This document shows positions 47,401-59,500 of a stretch of 64,000 nucleotides of DNA, piece by piece. Source of the stretch: Beaufortia kweichowensis. Lineage: Eukaryota; Chordata; Actinopteri; Cypriniformes; Gastromyzontidae. The notes under the pieces are model-generated. The model saw only the letters and a list, made by a program, of their open reading frames with translations. It did no database searches and was not told where the DNA came from. Position 1 is the stretch's first letter. Each line of letters begins with the position of its first letter. The stretch covers positions 1,424,001-1,488,000 of the forward strand of contig CM032803.1 in NCBI GenBank assembly GCA_019155185.1. The letters are read 5' to 3'. The position numbers and the translations under genes are program-made.

Positions 47401-50400
47401 CAGAACTGTGAGTGATCTCTCTCTTTCACCGGTCCTCTGTTTTCCCTTCTCTCCTCTCGTGGTCCACCCTTGGCAGCGCTCACCTCACCGAGGATGAATA
47501 ATTAATGTGAGTAGACGCAGGGGTCATGGGTGACGTGTCTGTGAGGGAACGAATTCCTCCTTGATTAGTACATAAAAAGCAGGCCCCATCTGCTTCTGTG
47601 TGGAGATGTGACAGGCGTGCCAGTGGCACAGGAGGGAGGGGCGATGGTGAAGGAAGTCCTGCATGTCGGTGCCGACTGGACACTTCTTTAAACACTTAAC
47701 AGTGTAGTTTAACTTTTTTATGCTCTCTCACCTGCTTGTGTAACACTTAAAAATGCTTTGACCTTTCTGTTGTGCAATTACAAAGGTGAACTTAAGTGAC
47801 CCGGAAAGACTTGGATAGGATGAAATAATGCAATTGTGATTCCATTGAAGTGTAAACACATTAAGCGTGACTCCGTGTTGAACAGATCCAAATAAAACAA
47901 AGAAAATAGCATTAATTTTTTAAGGATAATTTAGGATCAATTTCCACTGTGATAGCCACTCAAATGCTTTAAGGCCCACGATGCAAATGACACTTCTGTC
48001 TGTAATGTCAGCCAGATATAGAACAATGAATGCGTGTGCTAAGGAGGTATCAGATAGGCAGACATATGAAGAAAAAGGCTGAGGTTTAGCTAAAAGAGAA
48101 CATACCCTTTGGCACTGGCTATAATTAATGTGCTAAATTGAATTGCAATAATCAACGAGGGGACCAGTCTTGTGCATTGGAGGTGCACTGATTAAAACAT
48201 TAGGCATTGGCTGGCTGGGGCGCTCTTGAATAGAGGAGTGGATACTTGGATTTACAATGCACCCTCCATTTTATCTCTAATTAGTACCAGGCCCATAATA
48301 ACCATAAATGACTTCATTTGTATGTCCGCCCGATCGCCATTTATTTCTACTTTGGTCTCCTCCTACATTGGTTAATTACACACACATTGTGTTGAAGAGA
48401 AGGCACATTGGTTAATTGTACATTGTAAGTTTGTTTAGTGGATGTGGTCTTGCTTAAGGCTTTCATTAATCTGTTGGGGGACAGATAAGAGAATAATCTT
48501 TACGGAGAACGTGGCGGCTCCGCATAAGTGTGCCATGTCTTTACTGTTGTCAGTGAGGAAGTCTAGCCAGATGCTGTCTGTTTTTGTGTTGTTTTGAGGT
48601 TCAGAATTAATGTACCTTAATTGTGTACCTACTGTATGGGGAGGCATCTGTATTTTCCTATTGCTGGTGTTCAATGACACAAACAATATATTTTTGTTGT
48701 GCTTGTGTTAATGTGTGTATATATGAGTGAAACGGGTGACGGATTGTCATATTCGCCCACTATTAATTAAAACCGTTATATATTTACATTGCTTTAAACA
48801 CAATTCCAAACAAGCACATTTGATATGCACTGATCTTGTTGAATTGACAAGCTGGGTTCAGTTCACTGAGCGTCGCCGGGCATTGCATGCTTATTAACAA
48901 TGGTGCTCTATTGATTTTTGGGCGAGAAAACACTGTGGGTAAATGTCACATGCCAGTCTGAAATATTTGTACTGACATGCTAGAATTATGCTGATGTCAC
49001 TATCAGATGTTTTCTGACAAAACTGATACTCTTTCCTGTTTTGTTGTTGTTCCAGTATGCAGTAGATGGCTGGGAAGGGTTGACATTGTTATGGAAAAGG
49101 ATGTGAAATTGCCCCATTTGGTTGCTTACTATTCAAGCATCTACTCAAATATTCATGTGTACCAATATGTGTCTATCGCTTTGATGCTAAAATGATGCTT
49201 GGACTATATGTGAAACATGGTTCACATAATGGGGCAGTTCATTTCCTGCTGTTTACTAACACCTGAGAACATAGTTGTAAAACATCCCCCCATTTGGGGA
49301 TATTTTATTTCTTATGATTTTTTTGTCATGGGGTTCTTTTAGAAATTCTGTAATGTCACCAATCAGGTCAGTGCTGCAGGGCTCCTGATTCTGATGCTGA
49401 CTCTCCTCATGTCTAGCGGCCATGGGAGAAGAGGTGGCTGTCATAATTTAGTCATATTGTGGATAAAGGCGCTCTTGGGACATAACAACACATACAGGAT
49501 GTAGATTGGCGTAATTGTTATCATTACTCCCAGTCTGCTTATATTACATTTTCTCTTGTGAGCATTTTATAATGCGTGTGTGAGGTGGAGACCTGGGGCA
49601 ATTATAACATTTTCCTCTCAGACAACTACAAATCTACCTGGCATTCTTGTGTATAAGAAACCTTTAGATGTGCCAGAAATAGCAATAAGTTGACGTACTG
49701 TATAATGACAAATACTGAATCATAATACTTGATCCTAAATCTTGAGACATCAGGAATAGAATATAAGGTAAATGTACTAACATTATTATCAGCTGAAGTT
49801 GAATTTATACTGTATGTAAGATGAATTTATATGTAAATAAGATAATATTTGTAAATAAGTAAATAATATATATGTAAATAAGTAATTTTTACATTGTAAA
49901 GTCATGTTCTTGTGTGTTTTTTAAGCCTTTTAACCCCTACAATTGTCCCTGGTTCCACTGTATATTTTATTTTATTTCTCGCATAAATATTTCAAATTGT
50001 CTCACATTTAACTAGCCTATAGTTTATTAATTATTTTTTTGATGTTGTTGATCAGTTAGCAGTACATTTGGCAGGATTATCACTGTAAAATACAGAATAA
50101 TCATCAAGAAGAAAATTTGCACCACCAAATGCACCTGCTCTTGTAAATTGCCTCATATTCTTTGGCTCTTATACAACCGTCTAGAGCAAATGTTGCACCT
50201 AATGACTCCCATGGGTTGTCTACCCACACCATTACTATTTAACAGTTGGCCAGTTCGGTTTAGGTTTTGTCCAAGTAGTTTTCTAGTTGCAGAACTGCCA
50301 AAATCTATCTTTGTGAAGCTGTTGACATACAAATTTTGTTGTGATGGGGTCACACATTCAATTCTGTAATACCTTGTAAAGCTGTTCATTAGGGTCATTT

Positions 50401-52255
50401 AGTGTCTATTTAGTTAAGTGTCCGTCTGTTCGTGTTTATAAGATTCAACAGCCATTTCAGTTTTTTGCTCACATTTTTTGTTTAAAGCATTAAACAACTT
50501 TGCTGTCTTTAAAACAGTTTGCCCTCTGGAGTTGGTACTTTTTCTAGGCTTATAAAACCCACGATTGTCAGACCTCAGTCAGGCAGTTGTCTGGCATAAA
50601 TGCTAATTGCCAATCAACCAACTGTGACTCAACTCTGCATTCGTGATTGTTATTCACTTCCTTTAAGTTAAGTCTGTTTCCACCTCCTCCACTTTGGCTC
50701 TTTGGCAGTTCTGTATGTTTTTCTCTGCCCATTTACTCTCTATAAAGACTGCATCAAATAAACTAACCTGACACCGAGTATCAACATCAGGCAGCGGGAG
50801 AGCCCGGCTCACAATCGACAGCCCTCCCTCAGCCACCTGCACCCCTTTTAAATGAATTTGCCACATCTTGCTGTTTGTGACTAGCCAGACTATGGGCTTC
50901 AGGTGGGGAAGCTCCATCATTATAATGATATCAAAAATACTGTCAGGTTGAAGTTGGTTTTTGTGTTCTGCAACTTGGAAGGAAAAGCAATCCTACAATG
51001 GCATTGTTGTGGCATTTATTATTTTGTTATTGTTGTATTGAGCTTTAAAAAAGCAATACATTTTGCTGTCCTTGTTTCCTAGATGTGATCCTCATAGTCA
51101 CAATGTAGAAAAGCATTCCTGTGACATCCAGACTGTAAAGAGAAGGGTGCCGACAATCACCTGTGTGTTTGTATCCCTACTGTGTTTCAACAGCCGATAA
51201 GTAACACTAAAACGAATCCCATTAGGAAACAAATCTCAGGCCAATTCCCCTCCATCACACGCAGGGTCAAACGGCGTAATACCCGAGGTCAGGGGAGAAA
51301 TGGGTTATAGCGTATTAGGACCAAAATCCTTTCACGGCCCCGTGACACAGGTGGTGACTAACACTCTCGCCATAATGGGATTTCCCAAGAGATCTGCCAT
51401 TTTGGCTCAGAACTCTCTGGCTCTTCACAGATTAATAACTCAATGGATTACCTGCTGCACTTTCCAAGGACATTAAACTAAGTTTTCACCCAAATCAATC
51501 GGTGAAGCTATTTCACCATCTACACAGTTCAATACTGTACACTTCATTTCCCTCACACAAGAAGGGACTCCACTTAATTATTCTCCATTACAAAGCGTTT
51601 TTTCTCCACCCTTGCAGCTCAGACAGAAGGCATGTAAGAAGGATTGCATTGCAAGATTTAATGAGAATGATGTAAAGGGCTAGTCAGATAACTTCAATAA
51701 CCACATAGTGGAACCAGTGTGACCAGCGCGTCGGGTCAGAGAACAGCAGAAATCAATAAAGGAAAAATGTCACATCCTTTCCAACTTTCCTATGTTTTCG
51801 GTTGTAAATGACACTGATGGAAAGACACTGTTTGCAAACACACAGTTTGCAGTTTTCTGTGCTATAGATTAATTTGACACTTTGCCTTCAGTTACAATAA
51901 GATAGAAGACATTTATAAAGGACGTTTTTATATTTAGACATGTATTCAGGGTTTGTGATGGCCATACTCTTTAGCAAGGGCATTCAAGGTCTCTGTCATC
52001 AGTGACAGTCATGTAAGTGACAGTTCGTGTACGCCTGTTTACCTGAATCAGTTTTATTTATCACAGGGTTCCATGCCATGAATTTTGTAATGTCTTTAGG
52101 ACTGTAAATCTCCCTATTGCGGTTCAGCAGCCCTTACTTGCTGTCATAAAACCTGTGAAGTCACCCTTAGGAGGGCTGTTGATTTTAATGTTGTTTCACG
52201 TTGGGGAAACCATCACACTTGTGGCCCACTACTGTTACACTGGTTGGGTATCTTA
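44483..52255. other. Long repeat-poor noncoding stretch with several candidate conserved blocks
   Basis: About 7.8 kb with no supported gene. The blocks 46380-46640, 47280-47700, 48110-48380 (with CTAATTAG at 48277-48284) and 51160-51440 have balanced GC, scattered CpGs and homeodomain-like cores and stand out from AT-rich surroundings. 49820-49890 contains three GTAAATAAG copies (49833, 49851, 49874). A CGTACG pair lies at 45594-45608. Open frames up to 97 codons (45640-45933) show no recognisable family. Confidence 0.45.
49831..49888. repeat. AT-rich imperfect tandem GTAAATAAG repeats
   Basis: Three exact GTAAATAAG copies, irregularly spaced (starts 49833, 49851, 49874), separated by ATAATATTT-like spacers. 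Low-complexity DNA. Confidence 0.7.
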
Positions 52256-52314
52256 CTAAATAAATATGTGTTAAATAAATACAGTTTAAAAAAAAAACTA
52301 AATAAATACTGTTT
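52256..52314. repeat. Interrupted direct repeat TAAATAAATACnGTTT
   Basis: Two near-identical 16-base copies (52272-52287 and 52299-52314) separated by an A-run, with a partial earlier copy at about 52258. Confidence 0.8.
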
Positions 52315-52646
52315 TTGTTCCTGAGAGCAGCAAGAAATCTTGACCTGTTTACTGTCACTGTTTCACAGGTGGAACACTTAGATTATTTTAGTATTCACTT
52401 TAATATTTCATAGTTGAATTCTAATCTTATCATGGCAAACTATATATTAATAAAAAGATTTTAAGACCCAAGAATAAATATTTGACAAATTTTCATAACA
52501 ATAAACATAAACTTTTTTTTAATGTTAATGGTAAAGTTATTCTTAAGTTATTCTTTCAAAACTAAAATGTCTAAAATTGTAGTTCTGATTTGCCTTGTTT
52601 TTTCATGAGTATGCCTAATATATGTCAGGTTATCGGGTTAAAAACA

Positions 52647-52736
52647 AATATGACAATATTTAAATATGACAAAAATATTTAAATATGACAAAATGTTAAG
52701 TGACTATATGAGAATATTTCTTTCTTTCTTTCTTTA
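52647..52736. repeat. AATATGACAAAAATATTTA tandem repeat and (TTTC)n run
   Basis: About two and a half copies of a 19-base AT-rich unit (52647-52693) are followed after about 20 bp by five TTTC units (52717-52736). Simple-sequence DNA only. Confidence 0.82.
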
Positions 52737-55700
52737 TGGTTAATTAAGATGATATTAAAGAACACATGCAAATTTATTTCCGTATAAAGAAGTGATAATT
52801 GTTTTTATTTAAAGTCAGAAAACAAAAAATGTGTCAATTTCAAAACTTTGGCAGTCTCTCTCATGAAGCAATTTAATTATCCAACAAAATAAATCTGTGC
52901 TATTGTATTTCTGGCAGATGCAACCACATTTGTATCTTCGGAGGTGTTAATGCAGAACAAAGAGAGAGATTTTTACAGAACCATCTTCTACATGCTGAGA
53001 TCCACTCCCTCCCTCTTCACTCCCGCTGCGATAAAGAGCGACGCGAAGCCCACCTATTAGACGGCACGCTAGCCTCCCTGGGCTCCTTCTCAGGAAACAG
53101 GTCCGGGGGCGTTCTGTCAGCAAGTTCCTCTGGGAGTAGTCACACTTTTTAAAAGACGGAAATTAAGTGGAAAAATGTCTGTTCACTCACTGATGTAATT
53201 ATCTGTCCTGGATTAACATCTGTTCAATGGCACTAGTGCCAAGTCCACTTCAACATGTTCCAACTCCTTGTGCCCAAGTTGGATGTGTACCTGTGTTTGT
53301 TCATAATGTTGTGTACTTTGGCACACATTGTGGCTTTTTCTTTCTGTGACATTTTCAAACTATTCTACATCTGCTTCACTCATCAGTCCAGCATCTATTC
53401 TCATTCTCACCTTGTAAGAGTTTGTTCCCATTAATTTTGAGAGAGTTAATCAGAACAGCTTGGAGAATGGTAGCTTTATATGTGTATATGCAATTTTTAA
53501 GTTTCAGCGTTGTTATTGTTGATTTAACAGATGGCTTCATTTGTGTGTACGATACAGTCAGACTTTGTCTGTTTCCACACATTTACATCCACATCTAATT
53601 TATTTCAGTGGCAGTACACAAAAGGCTTCTGTCATTGGATAATCACAAGCTTCCTATGTTATGTCTCTAGATAACACATTATCATGCATCATTTATCTTC
53701 ATTATGCGTGTCAGTGCTTGTGTCATAGTGGGCGTACATTATAAATTTCAGCTGCTAGTGTAATGCACATGCACACGCTATTCATAAAATTCAGGTAAAT
53801 CTTTAAGATACCTCATTTAAAGTCTTACTGATAAATATGAGGTAGCATTGTCATACTGTAGCGTTTTTCTGCAAATAAGATCTTATCAACTGCAGAATTT
53901 CCAGACTGAATATTGACACAGTTCTTGGAGGATCATAAATGATTTTGGTCATTTCAGCTCCCGCTGTGTCGCCATTAGAGTAAGACTGGACAGGTGAGAT
54001 GACCTGAAGGACTGTTCTGTCACACCGCACAATAATATTATACCCAGAGGGAACAAATTAGAGCTGAACTATGCGGTGGAAAACTAGATCTACATTGCAG
54101 CTTTGCTCGTCTCTAATTATCGTTATTCTTTAGCTATAGAAACAGGCCAGACAAACCACCGTGTCTCCTCTATTAAGCGAAATGTCTCGGGAGTTTTAGG
54201 TATAGGTTAATGAACTGCTGAATATCTCGGAAAGTGCAATCAAAGCTTAGTGATTATGGCGGTGTACGTAACATTTCTGTTTCAGTCTCAAGCCTGGGCC
54301 TCCAGCACTCTTGGGGCTACGGTCAGTGTTGTTTCAGAAAAACGTAATTAGGCACGACACTGAAGGTTTTCCGTGCTGTAATCCCAATATCCTCTGACCG
54401 GCCTCCTCTGAGCCACACATGTAAATGGGCTCCGCTGGCCGACGGTTTCGGCAGCACTAATTGCGATGCGGAAAGCATCTTCTACGGAGTCTGACTAAGA
54501 TTTGCTTAGCCTCTGGCACGTCAAATGATTATAAAATTGATTGAATTAATAATGATCAGTATTAACTTGGAGCATAGGTTTGTGTGAGGGAAATTAGTGA
54601 GAGAGCAGACACAATGAATACATTATGAGTCTTTTTAATGAGCGAAACTTTAATGAGATTGTAGGATATGTGTGCATATGCTCTTTCGGCAGAGCTTTCG
54701 GTTTTGTGGAAATAGTCAATTTTGTCAGATTTGCTTTAGTAGATGTTTCGGAGCATTATTTTATGTAAGCTACTTTTAAATAAACATTAGACTGGACATG
54801 AAATTCATATTTTGTCAGTCAAAGAGAGAAGATAAAAAGTTTCTAAAGTTTGTTTAAAGCTGTGTTAACATAGTTTGGTACAAATGTGTCATTGTGAAGA
54901 AAAAAAACAACTTCTGTTTTTTAAGCAAGCAACACCATTAAAATACTCTTTGGAGTAGGGCTTTGATTATAAAGCCATGTCCTTGGTTTAGTATGGATAG
55001 ATGTCTATAATAGATGTCTCTTCAAAGTGGGGACCATTTCAATTCTTTTGAACAGAAGTTGACTCTATTGGGATTAAACATGTGACATTGCTTAGAAGAG
55101 GCTCATTTTATTTCAGAAGCTGTTCTGAGTTTGAGAAATCTACCTGCAGCCCTCGCTATGCAAATACACAAACGTGCTTCTGGGGCTGTTTATTGTATGT
55201 GTTGTGGATGTCAGCAAACTGGCAATCTAGGTTCTGCGTGCACATCTTCACTTTTCACATTGGGTGTCGAGGGTGAAAATGATTTGCTTAGATTTTACCC
55301 AAGGGTTAGCTTCATCTGCACAAAACCATGCAAATGTTTTCAGAATGATGTGTAATTTATGGTGACACTTCATTAGTGAATTTTAGAGAAACGTGTCAGT
55401 GTGCAATGAATTGCTCTACATTTTCCTGCATTTAATGTGCGGTTTGGGTGATTTAGGCAATTCAGTGAGAGGATGCTAAGCATAATGATATTTTAAACCC
55501 AGCACTCCCAGCTGTGTTTGTATTGCAGACAGTTTTGCCTAATAATCTGTGTTTTTGTACCTTATTTGATTAGCATAAGCTTTCTACCATGTCCAGTTTT
55601 GCGTTGTTTTTTAGCTTGTCTGTATCGTTTAGCATCATGGTCAGCTAGTAAACTGCAGGTGTTTTGATTATTCAGGTGTACCTAGAAGCAGGCGTGTCTC

Positions 55701-56230
55701 TGTTGCTTCTTCTAAAGCACATCCACTTATAAATGTTATGAATGAAGCTGGGCATTATCACAGTATGTAATAAATTGAAGTGAATTGAAAATTAAAGTGT
55801 CTGAATTTCTCTATTTTGCTTATACCATAGTATATACTGTAAATAAGTGGGCGTGGCTTAATCGTGTATAAAATAAACATACAGATCAAGAGGAGGAGCT
55901 TATTTTTAGAAGTGGTGTGTGGATATGGTTTTGGTTTCTATTGTATAAAGCTATATGCCTTGAAACGGGTTTTTGGTTATGGTTGGTCGTGATATGAATA
56001 TCATTGTTGGCATATGTTGGAAACTTTTTTTCAGCGAAGACCAGGAGACTTGGATTTCCTTGAGCAGTAGTCTTTGTTGTAGATAGCGAGTCTTCAAAGT
56101 CTAAACACATTGCATATATAGCCATTTTAAGGGGCAGTCCCTTAGCATTTAGGTGACAATAGAAACAATGGACAGAGAGGAAGTAGTAGACTTCAGATCC
56201 TGGAGTCTCACTCACCCTTACTGAGACCAC
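52737..56230. other. Unique noncoding sequence left of the hAT insertion
   Basis: No gene identified. 54080-54560 is the strongest conserved-element candidate here (TCTAATTATCG, GTAATTAGGCACG, CACTAATTGCGATGCGG and several CpGs). 53030-53110 is a smaller CpG-containing block. A 114-codon minus-strand open frame (55886-56230) ends next to the hAT target site but resembles no protein I know. A GTGGGCGTGGCTT word at 55847 is common in fish repeats, though no full element could be traced. Confidence 0.45.
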
Positions 56231-56560
56231 CTCATTATTAGGGGTGGGAATCTTTAGGTACTACGCGATCCGATTCCGATTCTGGGACTCACGATCCGAT
56301 TCCAAAACGATTCTTCATATAATTTTTGCAAATATGATAAATTTGCATTTTAAATAAATAAAGAGTTTTTATGCTTTTTGTTTATAGTTAGAATCTCTTT
56401 GACAGTATTCCCATCTTGAAGTTTCATTTTATTGCTTTTATTTTAACAAAGTTATATTCAGGATGAACAAGTTCTGACATAGAATCGATTCAGAATCGTT
56501 AGAGAAAGAATCCCGATGCATCGATGCATCGATTTGTTTTCTCCCACCCCTACTCATTAT
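56231..56560. mobile_element. Complete nonautonomous hAT element (MITE) with 8-bp target duplication
   Basis: The 8-bp sequence CTCATTAT occurs exactly at 56231-56238 and again at 56553-56560. Between them (56239-56552, 314 bp) the element begins TAGGGGTGGGA and ends TCCCACCCCTA, a perfect 11-base terminal inverted repeat. An 8-bp duplication with these termini is diagnostic of the hAT superfamily. Subterminal sequence holds repeated CGATTC/GAATCG words (about 56270-56312 and 56483-56500) and a GATGCATCGATGCATCGAT palindromic tract at about 56515-56533, typical of this group. There is no transposase reading frame, so it would have been mobilised in trans. The intact duplication suggests a comparatively recent insertion. 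Confidence 0.92.
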
Positions 56561-59500
56561 CATAGAGATAAAGAAACGTTCACACCTTGGGCCTGTTGTC
56601 CCTTCCTGAGTTTTGACCTTTGATTGAATCATGAGCAAATGGTCACCAACTCAGTGGAATATGATGGGTAAACGTCCTAGGAGCTACCCCATGTTCCTAT
56701 GTTTCTCCAATGCAATCTATATCATTTTAGTAGTTTGTGTAAGGATGGGGAATAAAGAGAATCAGCTGATTTTTAAATGATCCTCAAATTTACATTTCCA
56801 CACATACTATCAACTAGTCTTTTGATTAGGCGTGTGGTCTGTTTTTACTGGTACCAGTACCATCTTATTACTGTGCAAACAGACTGGCAATTGATGTTTT
56901 TAAACAAAGTTGTAAAGATGACTCCTAGAGGCGATAAAACACTTTAGTGTCATTTAAATCCAGTTTCAGGACTCATTTTGTGAATTTTGTTTCCGTGTTG
57001 GCTTAATAAACTTGCCTATCTGTTAGTTCTAGTTTCTGTGTGTTGTTGTTTTTTTGCATCAAGTTTCTAACATTATCATACAACACCGAGCTCTATAAAT
57101 AAATTCGTCTTGACTCTCTTAAAAATGAAAGGGAATGGAAGATAGGCTGAAATAATAGATAGTTGGCTGGTATTTGTGAGTTTTGCTAAACCCTGCTCCT
57201 GCTGGACTGAGGCAGGCTGTCTTTCTCTGAGTGAGATGAGATGGTTCCAGGTCTCCACCTGTGCTCTCTTTCTGTCCCACCAGCCCTGTGTCTTTGTGGG
57301 GAAGGGATCAGCTTCAGCATGGGGCTCATCACTCATTCCACACCGATGGCCAGGGGATTATTTGGGTTTAGTGAGAAAACATGGAGACTAGCTTTTTTGT
57401 GGAGAATAATATACTTTGTTTGCTTTACTATTGTACAGCATAAGGAAAATAAATAGTGCTTTTGATGAATTGTTTCTCAAGCGTGCATTCCTAAACGATA
57501 CAAATAAATCTGTGTTTATTATTTTCTACTTTCATTTTCTCTATTTCTGTAAAGATGCCTCAGGAGAATTGAACAGCTGTACAGTATTTACTAGAAGAAG
57601 TTTAAAAGCTTGCTCTTTAAGTGCTGTATTTGATGCATTTCCTTTGAGATTTCCTCTCAAAAGGATCCAAGTTGTAGATTTTTTTATACGATACGAAAAT
57701 GTCATTTAAAAATGGCTTTGTACTGACTCAGCCCATCGCACAAAAAGCAGATTCCTATTTTCAATGGCAATAGGCCGATTGAGCCCTACACAGAACAGCG
57801 TTACCGCATATCAGCCGAGATGCGTGTCGACAACTTTACAGACATGGTTGACATTTTCTCTTCTGCGAGAGAAAACAGTCACCTATATTATACCGCACGC
57901 CTCTGTCTGCTCTGTTCTAATCTGATCATGTTTTCATGCTTGCAGTTCCAGTCTGTGCCTGTCTCTGGCACCAGAAACACCTCTGTTTTTCTGGATGTTG
58001 TATTGCTCTTAGAGATTATCCATAAAAACAGATTCACTCGCATTCAAACGTGCTTGACTGTGCAGTTAATCATATGGAGATTTCTTTCTTTGAGACTGGG
58101 ATGATTTTCAATGTAACAAAGAAAGAGACGCATGCATTTCCAGGCAGGAATAACCTCTGCCCATGCCACATTCATGGGTTTATTTAGGATAAAATGTGAT
58201 GATTCTACTGATTAGACTGATGTAATTTAATGTGCAAAAAGGTTGGAGAGATGATGTGATTTCATTTAATCACTAACTATTTTGAAAATGATGCTTCATA
58301 AATACATTAGAAAATACCTTTTCAAGAGATCAGTAAAGGTTTTTTTCATTAACCTTGTATGGAAGCCGTAGTGTCCCAGTTTCCTTAAATTAAAACTCAA
58401 GAAAAAATAAATGATCTAACACTTGTTATAAAAATCTTATTTAATGTCTGTAATTATTATTATAATTATCCTAGCTTTGATGTTATTTATATTGCTTTAA
58501 ATATTGTTTGCACAGGCTGCAAATATTACAGTGCGTTTGTGTTTGGGTCTTATTTGTTTCCCGGATTTTGATAGTGAAAGCTATTTAAAGAATAGATAAA
58601 TATTGCACAAGCATTCATCCCTCCCTCTCTCCAACTGAGTCATCTAAATAATTTCAAAGCACAAAACCTCATATGGAGATATTGAATAAACCCCAGCTGC
58701 ATCCTGACTGATTTTTGTTCTTGATTTTTTTTTTCTCTGTTTCTTTTTGCAAAAGGACAAACACCCAAATGCTTACCATTTTTCCTTTACCCACAGTCGT
58801 CAGTTCACGTTTGTCAGATCTTAAATGAACGTGTTTTTGAACTCTCCAGCTCTCACCATGTTGCCGGACTGACAGGTACAGCGTGTGCCACGGGGGACAA
58901 GCTTACGTGCCATAAATCTGTCATGGGTGACGTAGCAGGTCAGTTCAGAATAAAGCTGATGCAAGCAAATGTACAGAAAACCTCATACTCTCCGTGGACA
59001 ATGAGATTATGAGCAAAATATGAAATTCAATCTAAGCAGCTCCCTGTGGAGTTCAAAGACCGGTGTGCCCGTCTATGACCACTGAAGCTTTCTGGTTGAC
59101 CTGTATGAGTCCACAGAGAGGATTTACGTAAAGGCTTGTATAATTACATTTAAGTGTGATGTTTGTGAATATACATACTATTTGCATACAACTGTGTGTC
59201 TGCAGTAACAAATCAAACTTGTTTATATCCTCTCAGGGCTTACATTTCACCATTAGCAGATGAATAAAGTGATTCAATGAGTATAATCTCCTCGTCTCCG
59301 CATCTATGAGCTACCCAGAACCTCATTAGCAGATGCTTTTGTGTGAGATTCGCTGCATTATCATAGACAATGCCTCGTACGAAATTACTAATGATTTTTT
59401 ACCTTCTCTCGGTACACCGTGATGTCTGTAATTTGTTAACTTAGACGAGCTATTAGTTGAACTAACAGTCATTTTGAGGCGTTATTATTGTTACATGGTG

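Noticed and set aside
55886..56230. 114-codon minus-strand open frame ending at the hAT target site
   Set aside because: No recognisable protein family; the adjacency to the insertion is coincidental because the start codon lies in the flank.
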